DNA of 64,000 nucleotides from contig RPFO01000154.1 of NCBI GenBank assembly GCA_009746045.1, positions 2,222,001 to 2,286,000 of the forward strand, read 5' to 3'. The notes under the pieces were generated by a model that made no database searches, was not told where the DNA came from, and was given only the letters and a program-made list of their open reading frames with translations. Of this stretch, positions 11,541 through 23,945 are shown piece by piece. How positions within the stretch are numbered: the stretch's first letter is position 1; each line of letters starts with the position of its first letter. The position numbers and the translations under genes were made by a program. The DNA is from Mesostigma viride (Eukaryota > Streptophyta > Mesostigmatophyceae > Mesostigmatales > Mesostigmataceae).

Positions 11541-13499
11541 TGTCCCACGTAGCTCCCACAAAAACCAGCATCTTCATTAAAACAATAAGTGGAAGCATAC
11601 ATGTGACACTAATTGACATGCCCGGAGGCACGCCGTTCAAGGCCCTTCATGAAGTACGTTGCCCTAGAGGCAACCAAGACAAGGGTGGGTGGGTGGGGAG
11701 CAAAGAAAGAGGCCGACAAAACCAGCCAGAGCGGCTTTTAGTCGCAAAACCTCCCTTATCCCTAGCTAACTGACGTCATTAAACCCTTATGTTTAGTGGA
11801 TGCTAGTAAGACGCTAACCGTACAGACCGGGGGTAGAATATCCCGAATCTGCACGGCTAGTATTAAATAATGCGTAGGTTGTTCTTTTCAGGGGCACTGC
11901 ACCTCACGCCCCGTTCCGCCCGGGTATAATCAACCCAAGCGCGGAACGCACATTTTATTTAATTCATTTTTCAACCATGCACTATATTGCATCTACTAAT
12001 CACAAAAGCTCTAGCCAAACAGCTACGAGTAAACACTGCGACCTATAAGCCGCTCATCCAGCGGCCTCTTGTTCCCGCATTCACGTATAGAAGAAACTCC
12101 GTTCAAAGAACCCCGATTCATGTCCCACGTAGCTCCCACAAAAACCAGCATCTTCATTAAAACAATAAGTGGAAGCATACATGTGACACTAATTGACATG
12201 CCCGGAGGCACGCCGTTCAAGGCCCTTCATGAAGTACGTTGCCCAATCACCCCCGCCCTGGCTTTCCCTTGAAGCCGCACTCCACCTTGCTTGTTGTCAC
12301 AAGTGACCGCCCTGCCGCAAAACGGGAGCCCCCCCACATCGGGAGGCGTGTGCCCGGCGGCTGTGGATGCATGGCCAGGCCCAAAAAGGCCCAGCGCATT
12401 TGCACTGCGATTGCGCACGGCCAGCCTATCATGACCCCTCTCGGGGCCCCGAGTCGGTACCGCTATGGCCGTCTCCCCATAGACCCGGGGTGCTTCGAGA
12501 AAAAACGTGGACCTAGCCCAGGCCCCGCCAGCCCGGATGCCCGAGGCCACAGCCCCAGGCACCTGGCTGAACGAGAGTCCGTTCAGCCAAGACCGCATTC
12601 CCCCCGAGGTTTCTATGCGTGGGGAAAAAATTTCTAGCTTAGACGCTTTTCCCATCGCCGTCCCCAGCCCCAACCACCCCCCCTCGGCGGAAGGCAATTG
12701 CAAAGTTTGCTGGCCAGCAGCAATTTCCGAAGAAAAAGCCGCAGGCCGCGGACCGAGACACGGGTCGCCAGTGCCAGCCATCCGGCTCCAACCCGGGGTG
12801 CAAGCATCCCCAGGTACGGAGCACCAGCTCGCGCACTGGGCCGACCAAGCGACAGTTGAGCACCTGTCACGGCATCCGGCCCACCAAAGACCCCAAGCTG
12901 GGGAAAAGGTGCGGACCGGAGGTAATCTTTTTCTTTTCTTTTAGTTAACCGGGCGAGGAACTACGCCTGGCCGGTTAACAACTGGAAGTCTCACCACTGG
13001 CCAAGTGGCCAGTGCAACCAGTGCTTTTGGGATTTTGCTCCGCAGCACCCATAGCTGCGGCTGCCGCCGCAACGACAACGAGCAAAGAAAGAGGCCGACA
13101 AAACCAGCCAGAGCGGCTTTTAGTCGCAAAACCTCCCTTATCCCTAGCTAACTGACGTCATTAAACCCTTATGTTTAGTGGATGCTAGTAAGACGCTAAC
13201 CGTACAGACCGGGGGTAGAATATCCCGAATCTGCACGGCTAGTATTAAATAATGCGTAGGTTGTTCTTTTCAGGGGCACTGCACCTCACGCCCCGTTCCG
13301 CCCGGGTATAATCAACCCAAGCGCGGAACGCACATTTTATTTAATTCATTTTTCAACCATGCACTATATTGCATCTACTAATCACAAAAGCTCTAGCCAA
13401 ACAGCTACGAGTAAACACTGCGACCTATAAGCCGCTCATCCAGCGGCCTCTTGTTCCCGCATTCACGTATAGAAGAAACTCCGTTCAAAGAACCCCGAT
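11537..13499 (+). repeat. recent duplicated block A-B-A'-insert-B'
   Basis: A (11537-11664, 128 bp) equals A' (12117-12244), and B (11698-12117, 420 bp) equals B' (13080-13499). I see no difference between the copies. In the first copy A and B are 33 bp apart; in the second they are separated by 835 bp of GC-rich sequence (12245-13079). The simplest reading is a tandem duplication of a unit, then deletion in the first copy or insertion in the second. Alternatively B and B' are LTR-like repeats of a miniature element. No protein family is recognisable in the insert although several frames are open. Confidence 0.9.
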
Positions 13500-16030
13500 A
13501 GTTTCCCTCATGCATGCCAGATAAGACTTGCATGTGACCTGCCCACTTGATCAGTGAGAGAAGCTATGGCACCCTCTATACCTCCTCCACATCACCTAAA
13601 ATCGGTCCGTCCGGTTACATGAGATCCTGGGAATTTTGGCGCGAACGCGTCGCGTTGAGGACGACGGGACCAGAAAAATTCCACCTCGCATGGCTGTCGA
13701 CCCTATGTCCGCCGAAATATCAGTCATAAGTCAATTATGCATGTTAAGTCGCTGCGATGGATGCAAACGACGCGTAAACTCTCCTGCTTTGCGATGATGC
13801 ATGGTAGATATTATTCGCGTATGTTCATTCGTCAAAATAATTCGCAAACTGAGACGCTGTTTTTTTGTGTCGGCCAGATCTGGAATTGGCAGCGAAAATG
13901 CATGTTTATTAATTGTGGGGGAAACTTTTTTGTTGGAAGCTCACAATTCCCAAAAGGTCGAATCCGAATGGGCTTCAAGTCTACTTTCACGAGCGCTAAT
14001 CAGTTTTTCGAGAAACGAATCACATTTTCCAGGCTGTCGCATTACCTGCCGGCAGGTCAGATTTTGCTGTTTTCAGTGACGTTTACGACCGTCCTTGCTT
14101 GATGCGTTTCTTCCTTTTTTTCGGCTCACGGCATGGCGGGGCTTGTTCCAACATGCCTGCGGAGGTGTAAGCTGTGTAGCCATGATTTAAAAGTCACATA
14201 TTGCTCTCGCGCCACCATCTGTTACTGCTCGACACTGCAAGAAACACTGGTTGCCTGCTCGCAACGCAAGCACAAGCACGACAACGGTGCCCTAATCCAC
14301 ATCCAGGCGTGTATTTCCGAGAAAAACTTCAGGCTTTTGTCGCGGCATACCTTCGGTGTTCCAAGCCGTTCACCGCTCCCCGAAATAGTCTTATGACTCG
14401 CTTTTATAGCATTGTGGGTTCGCGTCCGCCATCTCCGCCGGGTGCTGACACGAGATGTTCGCGCTGAACCTGGACTGCAAGGTCGCCCGCTACCGGTTAG
14501 CTGTACGTATTTAGCAAGCTCTGGATGATATTGTCATGGTTTTGGTGCAGGAAGGTGCTGTGGGGGGGTCTATCTCACCTCTTTACCTAGCTTTCCTCCT
14601 CCTAGCTTGACAGCTAAGTTTGCATCAGGAAGTCATGCTTGTTGACAAAGCTCGATGGATGTAACCTTGGGATGTGCTGTGAAGGTGTTAGCATGCTTGC
14701 TTGAAGAATTGAATGCGTATGTGTGCAAGCAATCGACATTTTTTTTGGGCAGTAGGTAGCAGCCACGTTCTTATTCAATTGTGTCAGGACGTCTATGTTG
14801 CCTTTACTGCACTCTGTCCTAGAGGAGTTTGATGCCACTGTAGATGACTATGACCAGTGGGGTGGTGAGGATGGGCCGGTGTGCTGGGGTGAGCCTGAAG
14901 GGCATCTTGGATCACGTGACCCTTAGGCAATCATGCCAGGCTGTGCAGTTTATGGCTTGTGATGTATGGATGCAGCGGGTGAAGCAGGTTGTCGTTGCCG
15001 TGGCCTGTGTTAGTGAACTCTATCATCTTTTAACTTACCCAAAGCCCCCCTAGACCTAAACTGCCTCGCCTTCTTTGAGGGGTTGCCTTCTTTGAGGAGT
15101 GCCATGTCTTGAAAGGTTTGTTGGGGCCCTGGCCTTTCAGAGTAGGTTGAGGTGGAGAGGGGTGGCACACTGCTAGGTGATGGCAGGGCCATCATGTGAT
15201 GCACCTTACGTTGGGATGGGGACCATGCATTTGTTCTTGTTGCTAGCATGGGCAGGGTGAGCGGCTGGGAGTAAGGTGTAAGTGCTACTTGTGCCACTGT
15301 CCGAAAGGGGAGCTCCATGCGGTGGGCAAACAGCGTTGCAAGCGTACACTTAACACAAATGTGGTCTGATGCACTCAGCTGACCTGCCATTTCTCTTGAT
15401 GCACCAAACCACACTAAAGGCTTGATATAGCCGGTAGGAAATGCATGTGCATGCAGTGTCAAAAGCAGAGAGGGACATTGTTAGCACATGAGTGTGATTG
15501 TAAAGCGATGAGTGTGAGCCTCCCCGTGCCATCCCATGCATTTTACACCTATTTTTGGCAATCCCCCATCACGCCGCAATTATGCACCGCCTATGCAAGG
15601 AGGATGAATAGACAGTTCTAGGTGTGTTGAGGGATGAGATAAGGATAAACATGAGGAGCCATGCAGGCTAAAAAGGAAGGGCGATGTCAACAGTGTGTTT
15701 GCCCAGATTTTGATGTCATGAGGGGCTGAAAGATCAGCGGTCACGATAAACCTAGGTGGATTACATGAGAGATGACACGACCATTCCATGTGAGAGGGTG
15801 GTAGATGAGTTCAACTGAGAAGAGCTAGCATTACATGCACAGATTCTTAATGACCTATGGACTGTCCAAGGGTTGGAGTTCATGGTGCACGTTCCAAAGA
15901 CTATGATGAGCATGACGATGATGGCAAGGGGGCGGGGGGGCGCAATTAGGACAGGCACTGATGCAGAATCATGTTGCACAGCAGCTAGGTGCTGAGCTCA
16001 ATCGAATAGCGGCCCAAGCCACTGCTGTCC
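13500..16030. other. no gene recognised
   Basis: Open frames of 60-150 codons occur on both strands but show no family signature and no consistent splicing. Bases 13595-13660 (GGTCCGTCCGG, then GGAATTTTGGCGCGAAC) resemble the right end of the TTAA transposon at 63.4 kb and may be a decayed relative. Confidence 0.4.
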
Positions 16031-16034
16031 TTGA

Positions 16035-17590
16035 TTGCGCTTTGTATTTCCATGTAGCAGAGAGGCACCTGGCGCCTTCATGACTCGCAGACCAAGGGTC
16101 TGCTTCTGTGGTTTTGCGCTCACCCTCGCGTCGTTCACTGGCTCAGGGGCGCTCTTCCGTCTCAGGTCCGGCTGGCCGCCGAGGGCCACGACGAACGCAT
16201 CCAGTCGGCCTTGGCGCAGCTGGTCCCGGGCCCCGACCTCCCGCCACATGCTATTCGCATTGCCTCCCTGCCTGCACGGATGGGTGGCTGCGGTCTGACT
16301 CGTGCCGCCCGGCTGGCCCCAGCAGCATTTTTGGGCTCCGTCGCTCAGTCGTGGGCGGAAAGCTGCCGGCTCCTGCCCCTTTTGGCAACGGCAGCGCCTG
16401 ACCTCCTGGACCCCAGCAGCCCTTTGCCCTTCGTCACCGCCATCCAGGAGGCCTATGCTGAGATCCAGCAGGCCTGTTCTCCCGTCCGTGCCGCTCACTG
16501 GCGGTACAGCGCCACCTCCCTCGCGGCACTCCCTCGGTCGCCTCCGTTCAATCTCCCGCCGCATTCCCTGCTCGCGTCATCGATAAACACCAGAAAACCT
16601 ACGCGGGTATTCTGCACACGGCTGATTGGATTGCTCTTTTCGCGGACCTCAACGCCCAGGGACGTGCGTGGCTGTTCTCGCTTTCCTTGCGGAGTGTGGG
16701 CTCGGCGTACCTTCGTGCTCTTCCCATGGCCCCCCCATTCGCCTTGGCTCCCAGCCACTACTCGGTGGCGCTCCGGCACCAGCTATTTGCCCCGCAGCCT
16801 CTTGTTCCGGCCGGGCGGCCTTGTGGTAGCTGTGGGCAGCCGCTGGATCCCACGGGGACTCACTACCTTGCCTGCATGGGGGGCCAACAGAATCAGAATT
16901 GGTATTTGTATTTGCACACTGTCCTCCTGACGGTGGTGCTCGCCATGATTCGGTCGGCTTTCCCCCACGCGAACATCCGGTCCGAGGATGCGGATGGCGC
17001 TGCCTTCTATTCCCCCAACCACCGGCCTGACATCGTGGTGCTGGACTTTGAGGGGGGTGGCCGGCATCTGCTTATATATTGACGTTTCGGTGGCGCGGCC
17101 CTTGGCTCTTAGCCACGTGGCTGGGGCCTCCCTCACGGCAGGTTACACGGCGGACCGGGCGGAGCGGGCCAAGCTCCTGGCCTACGGCGACGTCGGGCAC
17201 CATCGTGTGGTGCCCTTTGTCCTGGAGGAGTTTGGGGCCATGGGGCCCCTGACCTCCGCCTTCTTCAAGGAGTGTTGCCGGCTCCGGGAGGATCGGCTGG
17301 ACCTGGAGGGCCAGCGGGCCCCATGGTCGGCGCGGACCTGGACGTCATATTGGCGTCAGCGCTTGTCGGTGGCGCTGACTCGGGCCATGGCTGACATCAT
17401 GCTCCGCCGTACGCGGGCTGATTTTGCGGTGCAGCAGGGCTATTAGGTTCCTCCCGTTAGGCGTTTCCATTGGTCTTATCGTAGTATAGAGCTTTGACAT
17501 GGCTCTGTATATAGGTTTATAGCTGGGCGTTTGCTTTGGTTTGAGTGATTTCACTCTGCTGTAAGTAATTATATTTTTAATATATATTTG
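16035..17590 (+). pseudogene. non-LTR retrotransposon 3' part with CCHC finger and REL endonuclease (family C)
   Basis: Frameshifted coding remnant of the C-terminal part of a reverse transcriptase polyprotein. In order: RT-tail motif LPARMGGCGLTRAARLAPAA (about 16265-16325), a zinc finger CGSCGQPLDPTGTHYLAC (about 16830-16880), then RPDIVVLDF with a later DVSVARPL (about 17025-17100). This is the R/K-PD...D pattern of the restriction-like endonuclease in R2, NeSL and Dualen-type elements. The frame ends at TAG 17444-17446. Frameshifts lie near 16570 and around 17080, where IYIDVSV shows a small insertion. The 3' end is TTTCACTCTGCTGTAAGTAA plus a TATA-rich tail. Minus-strand copies of the same 3' end lie at 47.4-50.8 kb. 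The RT catalytic core is not present here. Confidence 0.8.
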
Positions 17591-19658
17591 GATTAGCTGC
17601 TATAAGACACGCACAGCAGGGGTGCCCAGCAGAGTGGGCCAAGTACTGCAAAGGAGATTGTGTGTGCTGCCGAGCGGGGCCCGTTTAGAAAAGAGACTGG
17701 TCAGCCGACAGGCACAACTGGTCAGCCAAGCTCCCCTTCTTGAGGCTTGTAGGCACTACGGTGCTTGTTCCGAATGCCAGCATCTACTGTGATTGATGGT
17801 GATTTTGTCCCTTGATGATCGCTTTGTTAGTCTGTGTTGGTTAATGTATCCAGCCCCAGTGGCATGTATATGAATCCCATGACAGCCATGACGATAATTG
17901 AGTGAAGAATGCAAAGTTTTACGAGACAATGGCGCAGAATATGGAGTATTTTGGCAAAAATCGCTCTATTTCTGCTTGCATCCGTCACTTTCAGTGGGCC
18001 GGCAGTGGTCCTAACATGTCCAACTTGTGTTCTAGTGTAAATTCAAGTATTGTGCTATTAATGTGACGAATTCTGGCATGATTGTGCCACATATGTGCTG
18101 GCAGGGGCTTCATAAGTTTGAAAATAATGCACTAAAACGGTGTTTTGGCTCATGTATGCCAGAATTATAGCACATAGTTTGGTCCTACATTGCATACTTA
18201 AGGGCGGTTTTTGTCTTTGGATGTAAATTAATAAGCATGACCATTTCCAGCTGAACTGGACTACATTTACTACTTGTGTGTGGCTGCTATGCCTCCTTAT
18301 GCCTGGAGAACATCGTTTTTTGCACTTTCCCACGTCACGGTTTGATGCTAAAAATAGGTCAGTTGGCCCCCCAATTTATGTGATGTGAACAGGGTCCTAG
18401 GGGGACCTTAAGTCCAGAAAGGCACCCCGATCTGACTATATGTGTGGGAGATATGACCCCATGTAACAAAAAAGGCCATTTTTAGGTGATGTGTCCTTGC
18501 ATATGTACGTATGCGTGGTCGAGGTTGAAGGTTCCTTAGTTGGCCGGTACTGCCGGTGCCCAGTGACCCAGGTGACGTACGCCGACCCATGCGCATGCAT
18601 GTTCGGCCAGCAGCCCGGCCACCCCCACATGCCTCTGACGGACTTTAGACTATACGGATTACGGCAATTGCAAGCTCTCGTCAAGCCCGATCCCCAGCTG
18701 CAGCATCATGCAATATAAGTCCATTTTGTCGATCGCGCCTAAAATTTTGAGGAAGGTGCAGGCAGTGAGGTATAGACCAGCGCCTCCATTTCTGCAGTCA
18801 CCCAATTATATACTTAATTTCTGCATGCTTCTTGACTAAGCCGAATATCCGGCAGGCTTCCATTAATTAATAATGGAGATTTTCACCGCCTCATTTTCCT
18901 TGTCTTTGGCCCTTATAAGTGCATGATTTGATCGACCAATTTAGCCTTACTGCATCCACCATGCTTTTGCTTTGGGGTTGTGGGTGAACCCTGGGCATGC
19001 ACAAAAAAAACCCTCAGGCTCCGGGAGAAGCCTTCAATGTACTGTCCTGCCCAGCTATATCGGGGGTTAGCATGCAACCTACCCTCACACGTACCCGTCA
19101 TCGAATGGCCGAGCGTACCCAGGGTCGTCTTGGATAGCCTCCGGACCGGATATATGACGCGGAGTTGCCGTATCTGCGACTCCAGACCTGGGCCAGTGAG
19201 TCGCGCCACTTGCCTTCACGCGGGTGAAGTATCCGCGTAGAAAAGTACCTCATATCGGGCCGGTACTCCGTGGCGTGCCTTCAGCTAGTGGATGTTCACG
19301 CACTTACCTACTTATACTTATTATACTTATGCTTTTGCTATTCCGAAGCTTTATTGCACCCACCATTGCGCCAGCGGCACGTCATGATGCGGAGGCCGGA
19401 GAGAGATCTCTGTGGCCTGCCCATGCACACGTGTACTTGAGGCAGTGAGAGAAGCTAGTAGGTCGGCCTCGATCCAGGTCCTCACTAGGTGTTGGGGTGA
19501 TGCCCGGCCGGTGGTGGAAGGTTCCTGGTACCATGCACGTGATCAACGCGCAGTCTACGTGATAATTACTTAATTAATTGACCAAATTGGCATGGATGTA
19601 GCGATTTCAGTGAGCCGTGGTGCCCGCAGCCCTGTAACTAGGAATCATCCATTCCATG
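17591..19658. other. no gene recognised
   Basis: AT-moderate intergenic DNA with short frames only. I see no conserved domain, RNA gene or long repeat. Confidence 0.4.
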
Positions 19659-21354
19659 TTAACCCCTAAATGGTCTTGCTGCCGATTTTCCGCCAAAAAT
19701 CGAGTTCCAGCCGATGCATCGGCCCCTTCTCGGGGGACCAGATGCCGCGAAATCTATTGAGAATTAGGAAAAGTTTAGCTGAGAAGATCGGAAGTTTATA
19801 AAATTCTTCACAGCATGGTACTAGGGTTTGCATACTTTTGACAAAGTTATAGAGGTGTTCTGGCCGGTCAAAGTACAAGGGGTCAGGGTACTTTTTCACG
19901 TACAACGTGCATTCCGGAAAACGACGACCTGGCCATGGCGGCTTGCGCCCACGCATGGCATTTACGTTTGCGTTCGAATTTTCTGTCCAAACTTAGGATA
20001 TTGATTTGAAACGTCCTAAAGATCATACAGGCCAATTTTTGGTTCGCGGGAATGCCATTTGATAGGTGTCGGCAGCGTTCTTGCTGGAAAAAACTGCGAT
20101 CAGGCCGGACGATAGAAACGTTGACAGCAATACCTTTCCGGCGTATTTTAAAGGATATATCGGTTTCTTTTTACTTTTTATGATACATATTAGTCGTAAA
20201 CGTGCAAGGGTGGCCAGAAATCGCCGAATCCAGCGACCATGCTGCACAGCTTTGGTGTGCCGAAATGCGCCATTTTGCGGCCACCGCCTGGGCCAAGGTA
20301 ACGCCATCCATGCCTGGTAAAGCTTAAGCATCGTTTTCCTATCGATGTTTGACATTTATATATACGTTTAGCTTTTGTAGCACATTCTTTTTGCACTATT
20401 CATGCTCTTTCTTGACCCTGGCCTGGCCCCTTTCTAAAACACCATTCTTAGATGCTTCCCTCAGTCAGTTGACCTGCCACAGGGTGATGGTGATAAGTTT
20501 TAGAGGCTGTATGGGTTTGAATACCTCCATATATGTTTGTTATACATTTCCCATACACATATTGCATGAGTGTGAGGCAGTTGGCTGGTCTTTGTGGCAT
20601 CATCAAGCACGTAACTGGTGAGTAAAAGCTTCCCATTGACAGCATGTGCCACCAGGTGTGCTGGCCATCACCTGGCAAGCTATAGCAGCTTAGGCCTAGT
20701 TTATCCTTGCTAGGGCAGGCTGAAATAGGCTCAACACCACTAGTTTGTTGGTGGCTGCCTCCTAGAATGCATGCCTTGCGTAGGGTGTCCGTACCACGTT
20801 ACCTACGTGCATGGACAAGGTGGCACCTGCACATAGGTGCCATGTAAGGGCAGTGTGATGATGCAGTTATGTTTCCCCATCATTGTGGAAGGGAAATGTT
20901 TTGTTTGGCATGGTTGGTGGCCATATTAGGAGGTCGTATGCCCACCCCTACTCCCTTGGTTGCTTTTTACCAACGGTACCCCTATGGGCTGTACTGGGTG
21001 TAACTGCTGGTATACCCACCCAAATGATGACCCCAATGGCTCAAACTGTTCAGCAACTAATTGTTTATCATCCCTGAAGTGGTAGGTGCCTAGGTCTTAT
21101 AACATAATTCAAAATGCACATTCTACCAAAAATGAAAACGCGCGTCTTGACCCCCCTGACTTTGACGGCAGTTAAACATGGCCTACCCTGCATATATGTG
21201 AGGTTGTGATATACCAACCCGAAGGGCAACTCATGGACATGCTTGGCCCCCAAGGACAGCCATTGGATATGGGTAGGTTGGATGGCATCTGGTTTGCAAA
21301 ATTGTGAAGATCCAGCCGATTTATCGGCAGGATCTCAGACCATTTAGGGGTTAA
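19659..21354. mobile_element. TTAA-flanked TIR element, about 1.7 kb, non-autonomous
   Basis: TTAA at 19659-19662 and 21351-21354 flanks 14-bp perfect terminal inverted repeats (CCCCTAAATGGTCT / AGACCATTTAGGGG). Subterminal inverted palindromes follow on both sides (CCAGCCGATGCATCGG on the left, CCGATTTATCGGCAGG on the right). TTAA duplication is typical of piggyBac and Kolobok elements. No transposase is visible inside, so it would need one supplied in trans. Confidence 0.8.
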
Positions 21355-23099
21355 TGCTTGTGCCGCCAATAATTCAATGACGAAAATGGCTGACGGCGGA
21401 GCTCAGATCTTTTGCGTCTGAGCCCCAAATTCAGTCAGATCACTTGCATTCAATGCGCCTTTTTAAGACGCACTCTCCAGTATAATCGGTTACGACTGAA
21501 ACGCAGTATCGAAAAAGTTACGCACGTGACAAGCAGCTACATATGACGACTCCAAAAGCAAAACGAGGTTTGGAAAAGGAGCTTTCCTGCTCCCAGCCCA
21601 ACCCACTCGCCATCGTCCTTGCCCAGTCGACTGGGCCCGCAAACCCATCGCCAGCAAACCCATCGCCAAGCCCCTCGCCAGAGCCCCAAAAACCATGCTA
21701 CGACAAAAGCAAATGGCGACGGTACCTAGACTACGCAAGCTTCTCTTTCCGCAGCTGGCCGCTGCAACTGACCGACGCAGAATGCGCCGAGATAGTCCAG
21801 GGCTTCGCTCTGGAACGCAAGAGCTCCGTGAGCGCGAGGGGCCCGTCCCCGCCGACACCGTGCAAGGATTTCCTCGCCCTGCCAGCATTCCACCACCGCC
21901 TCGATCGCCATCCTCTTCAGCTTCTTCCAGCTAAATGAACGCAACCTCGTCGCTAAGCTCCGCACCCGGCCCAGCCCAGCCTAGCTGCGCAGCCGGCAGC
22001 CACATCGGCTCCCTCCCTCTGCAAGGATGACATCCCGGAGCAGTGCTGCATGGAGGAGCACGCCGGTGACTGACCTGGCCGTTGGCCGAGAAGCTGACCT
22101 CGCTGAACACAACGCTCAACACGGTGGAGGCCCGGGTCTCCAATATGGAAACCAAGGTCGTCCACAAGCTCCAACCTCAGTTCACGGCGCTGCACACCGC
22201 GGCGCAGGCATCTGAGACGCACGCTGCACTTGTCTCTCGCCTCAACCAGGCCGGTGGATGGCAAGTGCGGCATGCTCATGATGAAGAAGCTTGAAGCCAT
22301 CACCGCCCACACCGAGGCCCTGGCCTCACAGGTCCCAAAGATAGGCGGAGCAGACGGCCACCATCGCATCCCAGCCCACCCCGCAGGATGCTGGCGACCT
22401 CCCGCCCCTCTCCGCTATGCGGACCTGCTGCGCCGCAGCGACCGCCTCAACCACTGACGCCATCGCTACGAAACTCCAGTCCTGAGCTTGAAGACCTTCG
22501 CCAGGCACAACAGCGGGAGGCCACCGACCGCGCCCACCGCGACTGCCGGGTGGTGCTGCGTCGCTTCCCCCCGAGAAGCCAGCCGGTGAGACATCAACCA
22601 CCCTTGCCAACGAGCTCAAGGACCAGCTCCTTACCCTCATCAGTCATGGGCCTGGTAGCTAGGTGGGGTAGATCGAACTGCGCGGGTGCCACCGCCTTCC
22701 CCACTCACGGGACAAGGCGGCCGTCCCCTGCCAGTCCTGCTCACCTTCCCCTCCCGTGAGGACAAGCAGCGGTTCCTTTCTCGTCGCAAGAGGCTGCACG
22801 ACCTCACCGGCCTGGACGCTGGACGACGACCTGACCTCCGCTCAGCATGCAGCAGCAGCGACGCGACCTGTGGCCGGAATACCTCCGCCACAAGCAGGAC
22901 CCCCAGAAGCCCACTTTAGGTGTACTCAATGGAGGGGCGGGGACTTGATGATCAACCTCAAGATGTGGACGCCCCCTGCGGGCTACAATAGCTTGTATCA
23001 ATAGCCCTAGCTTGTAGTATATCCATTGGTAGTCACTGCCGCCATGGCAGCCATGCCTATGTAGATCTGCTTGCCTAGCTGTGCCACCATAGTGCCTAG

Positions 23100-23141
23100 C
23101 GGTGCACGTGACTAGGCCGGTAACCTAGTCACGTGCACCGG
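23100..23141. repeat. near-perfect palindrome, 18-bp arms
   Basis: CGGTGCACGTGACTAGG and its inverse CCTAGTCACGTGCACCGG are separated by seven bases. It lies in the 3' part of family A copy 1. Copy 3 (near 54680) keeps only one arm, so the palindrome is specific to this copy. Confidence 0.8.
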
Positions 23142-23171
23142 CCGCTAACACACGGTACACAACCAGCCATA

Positions 23172-23456
23172 TATAGCCTCATCTCGAATGATTTATCTAG
23201 TACCAAATCCGAAAGGCTTGCATCACTCCCTGGAAAGGAGAACTTTTGCGGATGACTGTAGGTGTCAGTTGGCGATGCCCTAGGATCCGGAGACGTCCGT
23301 CCTATAGTCAGCAAAATTGGTGCGAGAGGTCCCCAGTTCGATTCCGACCTGGATTCATTTGCAGATCGCGTTTTTCCGCGTTTTCCGCGGACCGGCACTG
23401 AACGCAAATGGTTTTCACCTTTGCGGCGTGCCAAATCAGAAAATCAGAATAGCTTC
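23172..23456 (+). mobile_element. about 285-bp insertion with tRNA-like promoter boxes, possible SINE
   Basis: This stretch interrupts sequence that is continuous in the related copy (CCAGCCATA joined to AGC...TAGTCCT near 54710). It contains CAGTTCGATTCC, close to a pol III B box, and TAGTCAGCAAAATTGG, loosely like an A box, about 15 bases upstream. That spacing is too short for a real tRNA. A tRNA-derived SINE is possible but unproven. Confidence 0.35.
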
Positions 23457-23884
23457 AGCTTAGTCCTTTGTACAGCCATGATATGTCCTGGCTATGCTCT
23501 GCCGGATTACTTGCCCACGCACCTGTTATGACATGCTCACATGGGTCTTATTGCACCCGGCCCGCAGCTAGCTCTAATTGCCGGATCGTTTATCGTGTCC
23601 GATAGCTAGCACACAGCTGTGGTATGTCTCTGGCATGAAGGAGAAAGGGGGTCTCTGCCCTTCCTTCCTGTTAATTGTGCACACACAGGGATTAAAAGCA
23701 CTTCGGTGCTCCGTGACTCCCCGACGTACGGGAGCACGAGTTTTATTTAATTAATCCATGCATCAGTCCATCCCATGTGCCCCTCCCACTAGCTGAGGAC
23801 TTATGCTCACGTGATGCAGACGTCCGCGTACGTGTTTACAAATTAAAATTAGTGCATTTGGCATGACTATAAGCTTAAACACTT

Positions 23885-23945
23885 CACATCAACAATTAAC
23901 TTATAACATGACTCCGTTGGGAGATCATGCAGCACATATTCCTTG
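23885..23945 (-). mobile_element. short family B LINE 3' end
   Basis: ATAACATGACTCCGTTGGGA and the following ATGCAGCACATATTCC match the 3' terminus of the family B copy at 41.77 kb. No clear target-site duplication found. Confidence 0.45.

Larger units (their letters stand above)
21360..23760 (+). pseudogene. L1-like ORF1 retroelement, family A copy 1
   Basis: Aligns by eye over its length with 53010-55015. The 5' part carries the shared box GACGGCGGAGCTCAGATC and the phrase TTTTGCGTCTGAGCC. ORF1 starts at 21543 (MTTPKAKRG) and is Pro/Ser-rich, then has a coiled-coil part (RVSNMETKVVHKLQPQFTAL), an RRM-like part (VVLRRFP, LLTFPSREDKQRFLSRR) and the C-terminal signature of L1-type ORF1 proteins. 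It is broken by several frameshifts. It ends with the hairpin GTGCTCCGTGACTCC...GGGAGCAC and a TTAATTAA tail. No reverse transcriptase follows, so this is an RT-less derivative. Confidence 0.75.

Noticed and set aside
12227-12781. 184-codon minus frame and the overlapping plus frame 12239-12637
   Set aside because: Both strands are open in a GC-rich insert with no recognisable domain; I cannot choose either as coding.
11698-13499. LTR retrotransposon with 420-bp LTRs
   Set aside because: B and B' do not start TG or end CA, no matching short TSD flanks them, no primer-binding site or polyprotein is visible, and the A unit is duplicated outside the supposed LTRs.
13737-14102. 121-codon plus frame
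   Set aside because: Composition does not look protein-like and no family signature is seen.
14463-14503. Possible first exon (MFALNLDCKVARYR then a GT donor)
   Set aside because: No downstream exon in phase could be found.
23300-23345. tRNA gene
   Set aside because: A B-box-like CAGTTCGATTCC is present, but the distance to any A box is too short and no cloverleaf can be drawn.
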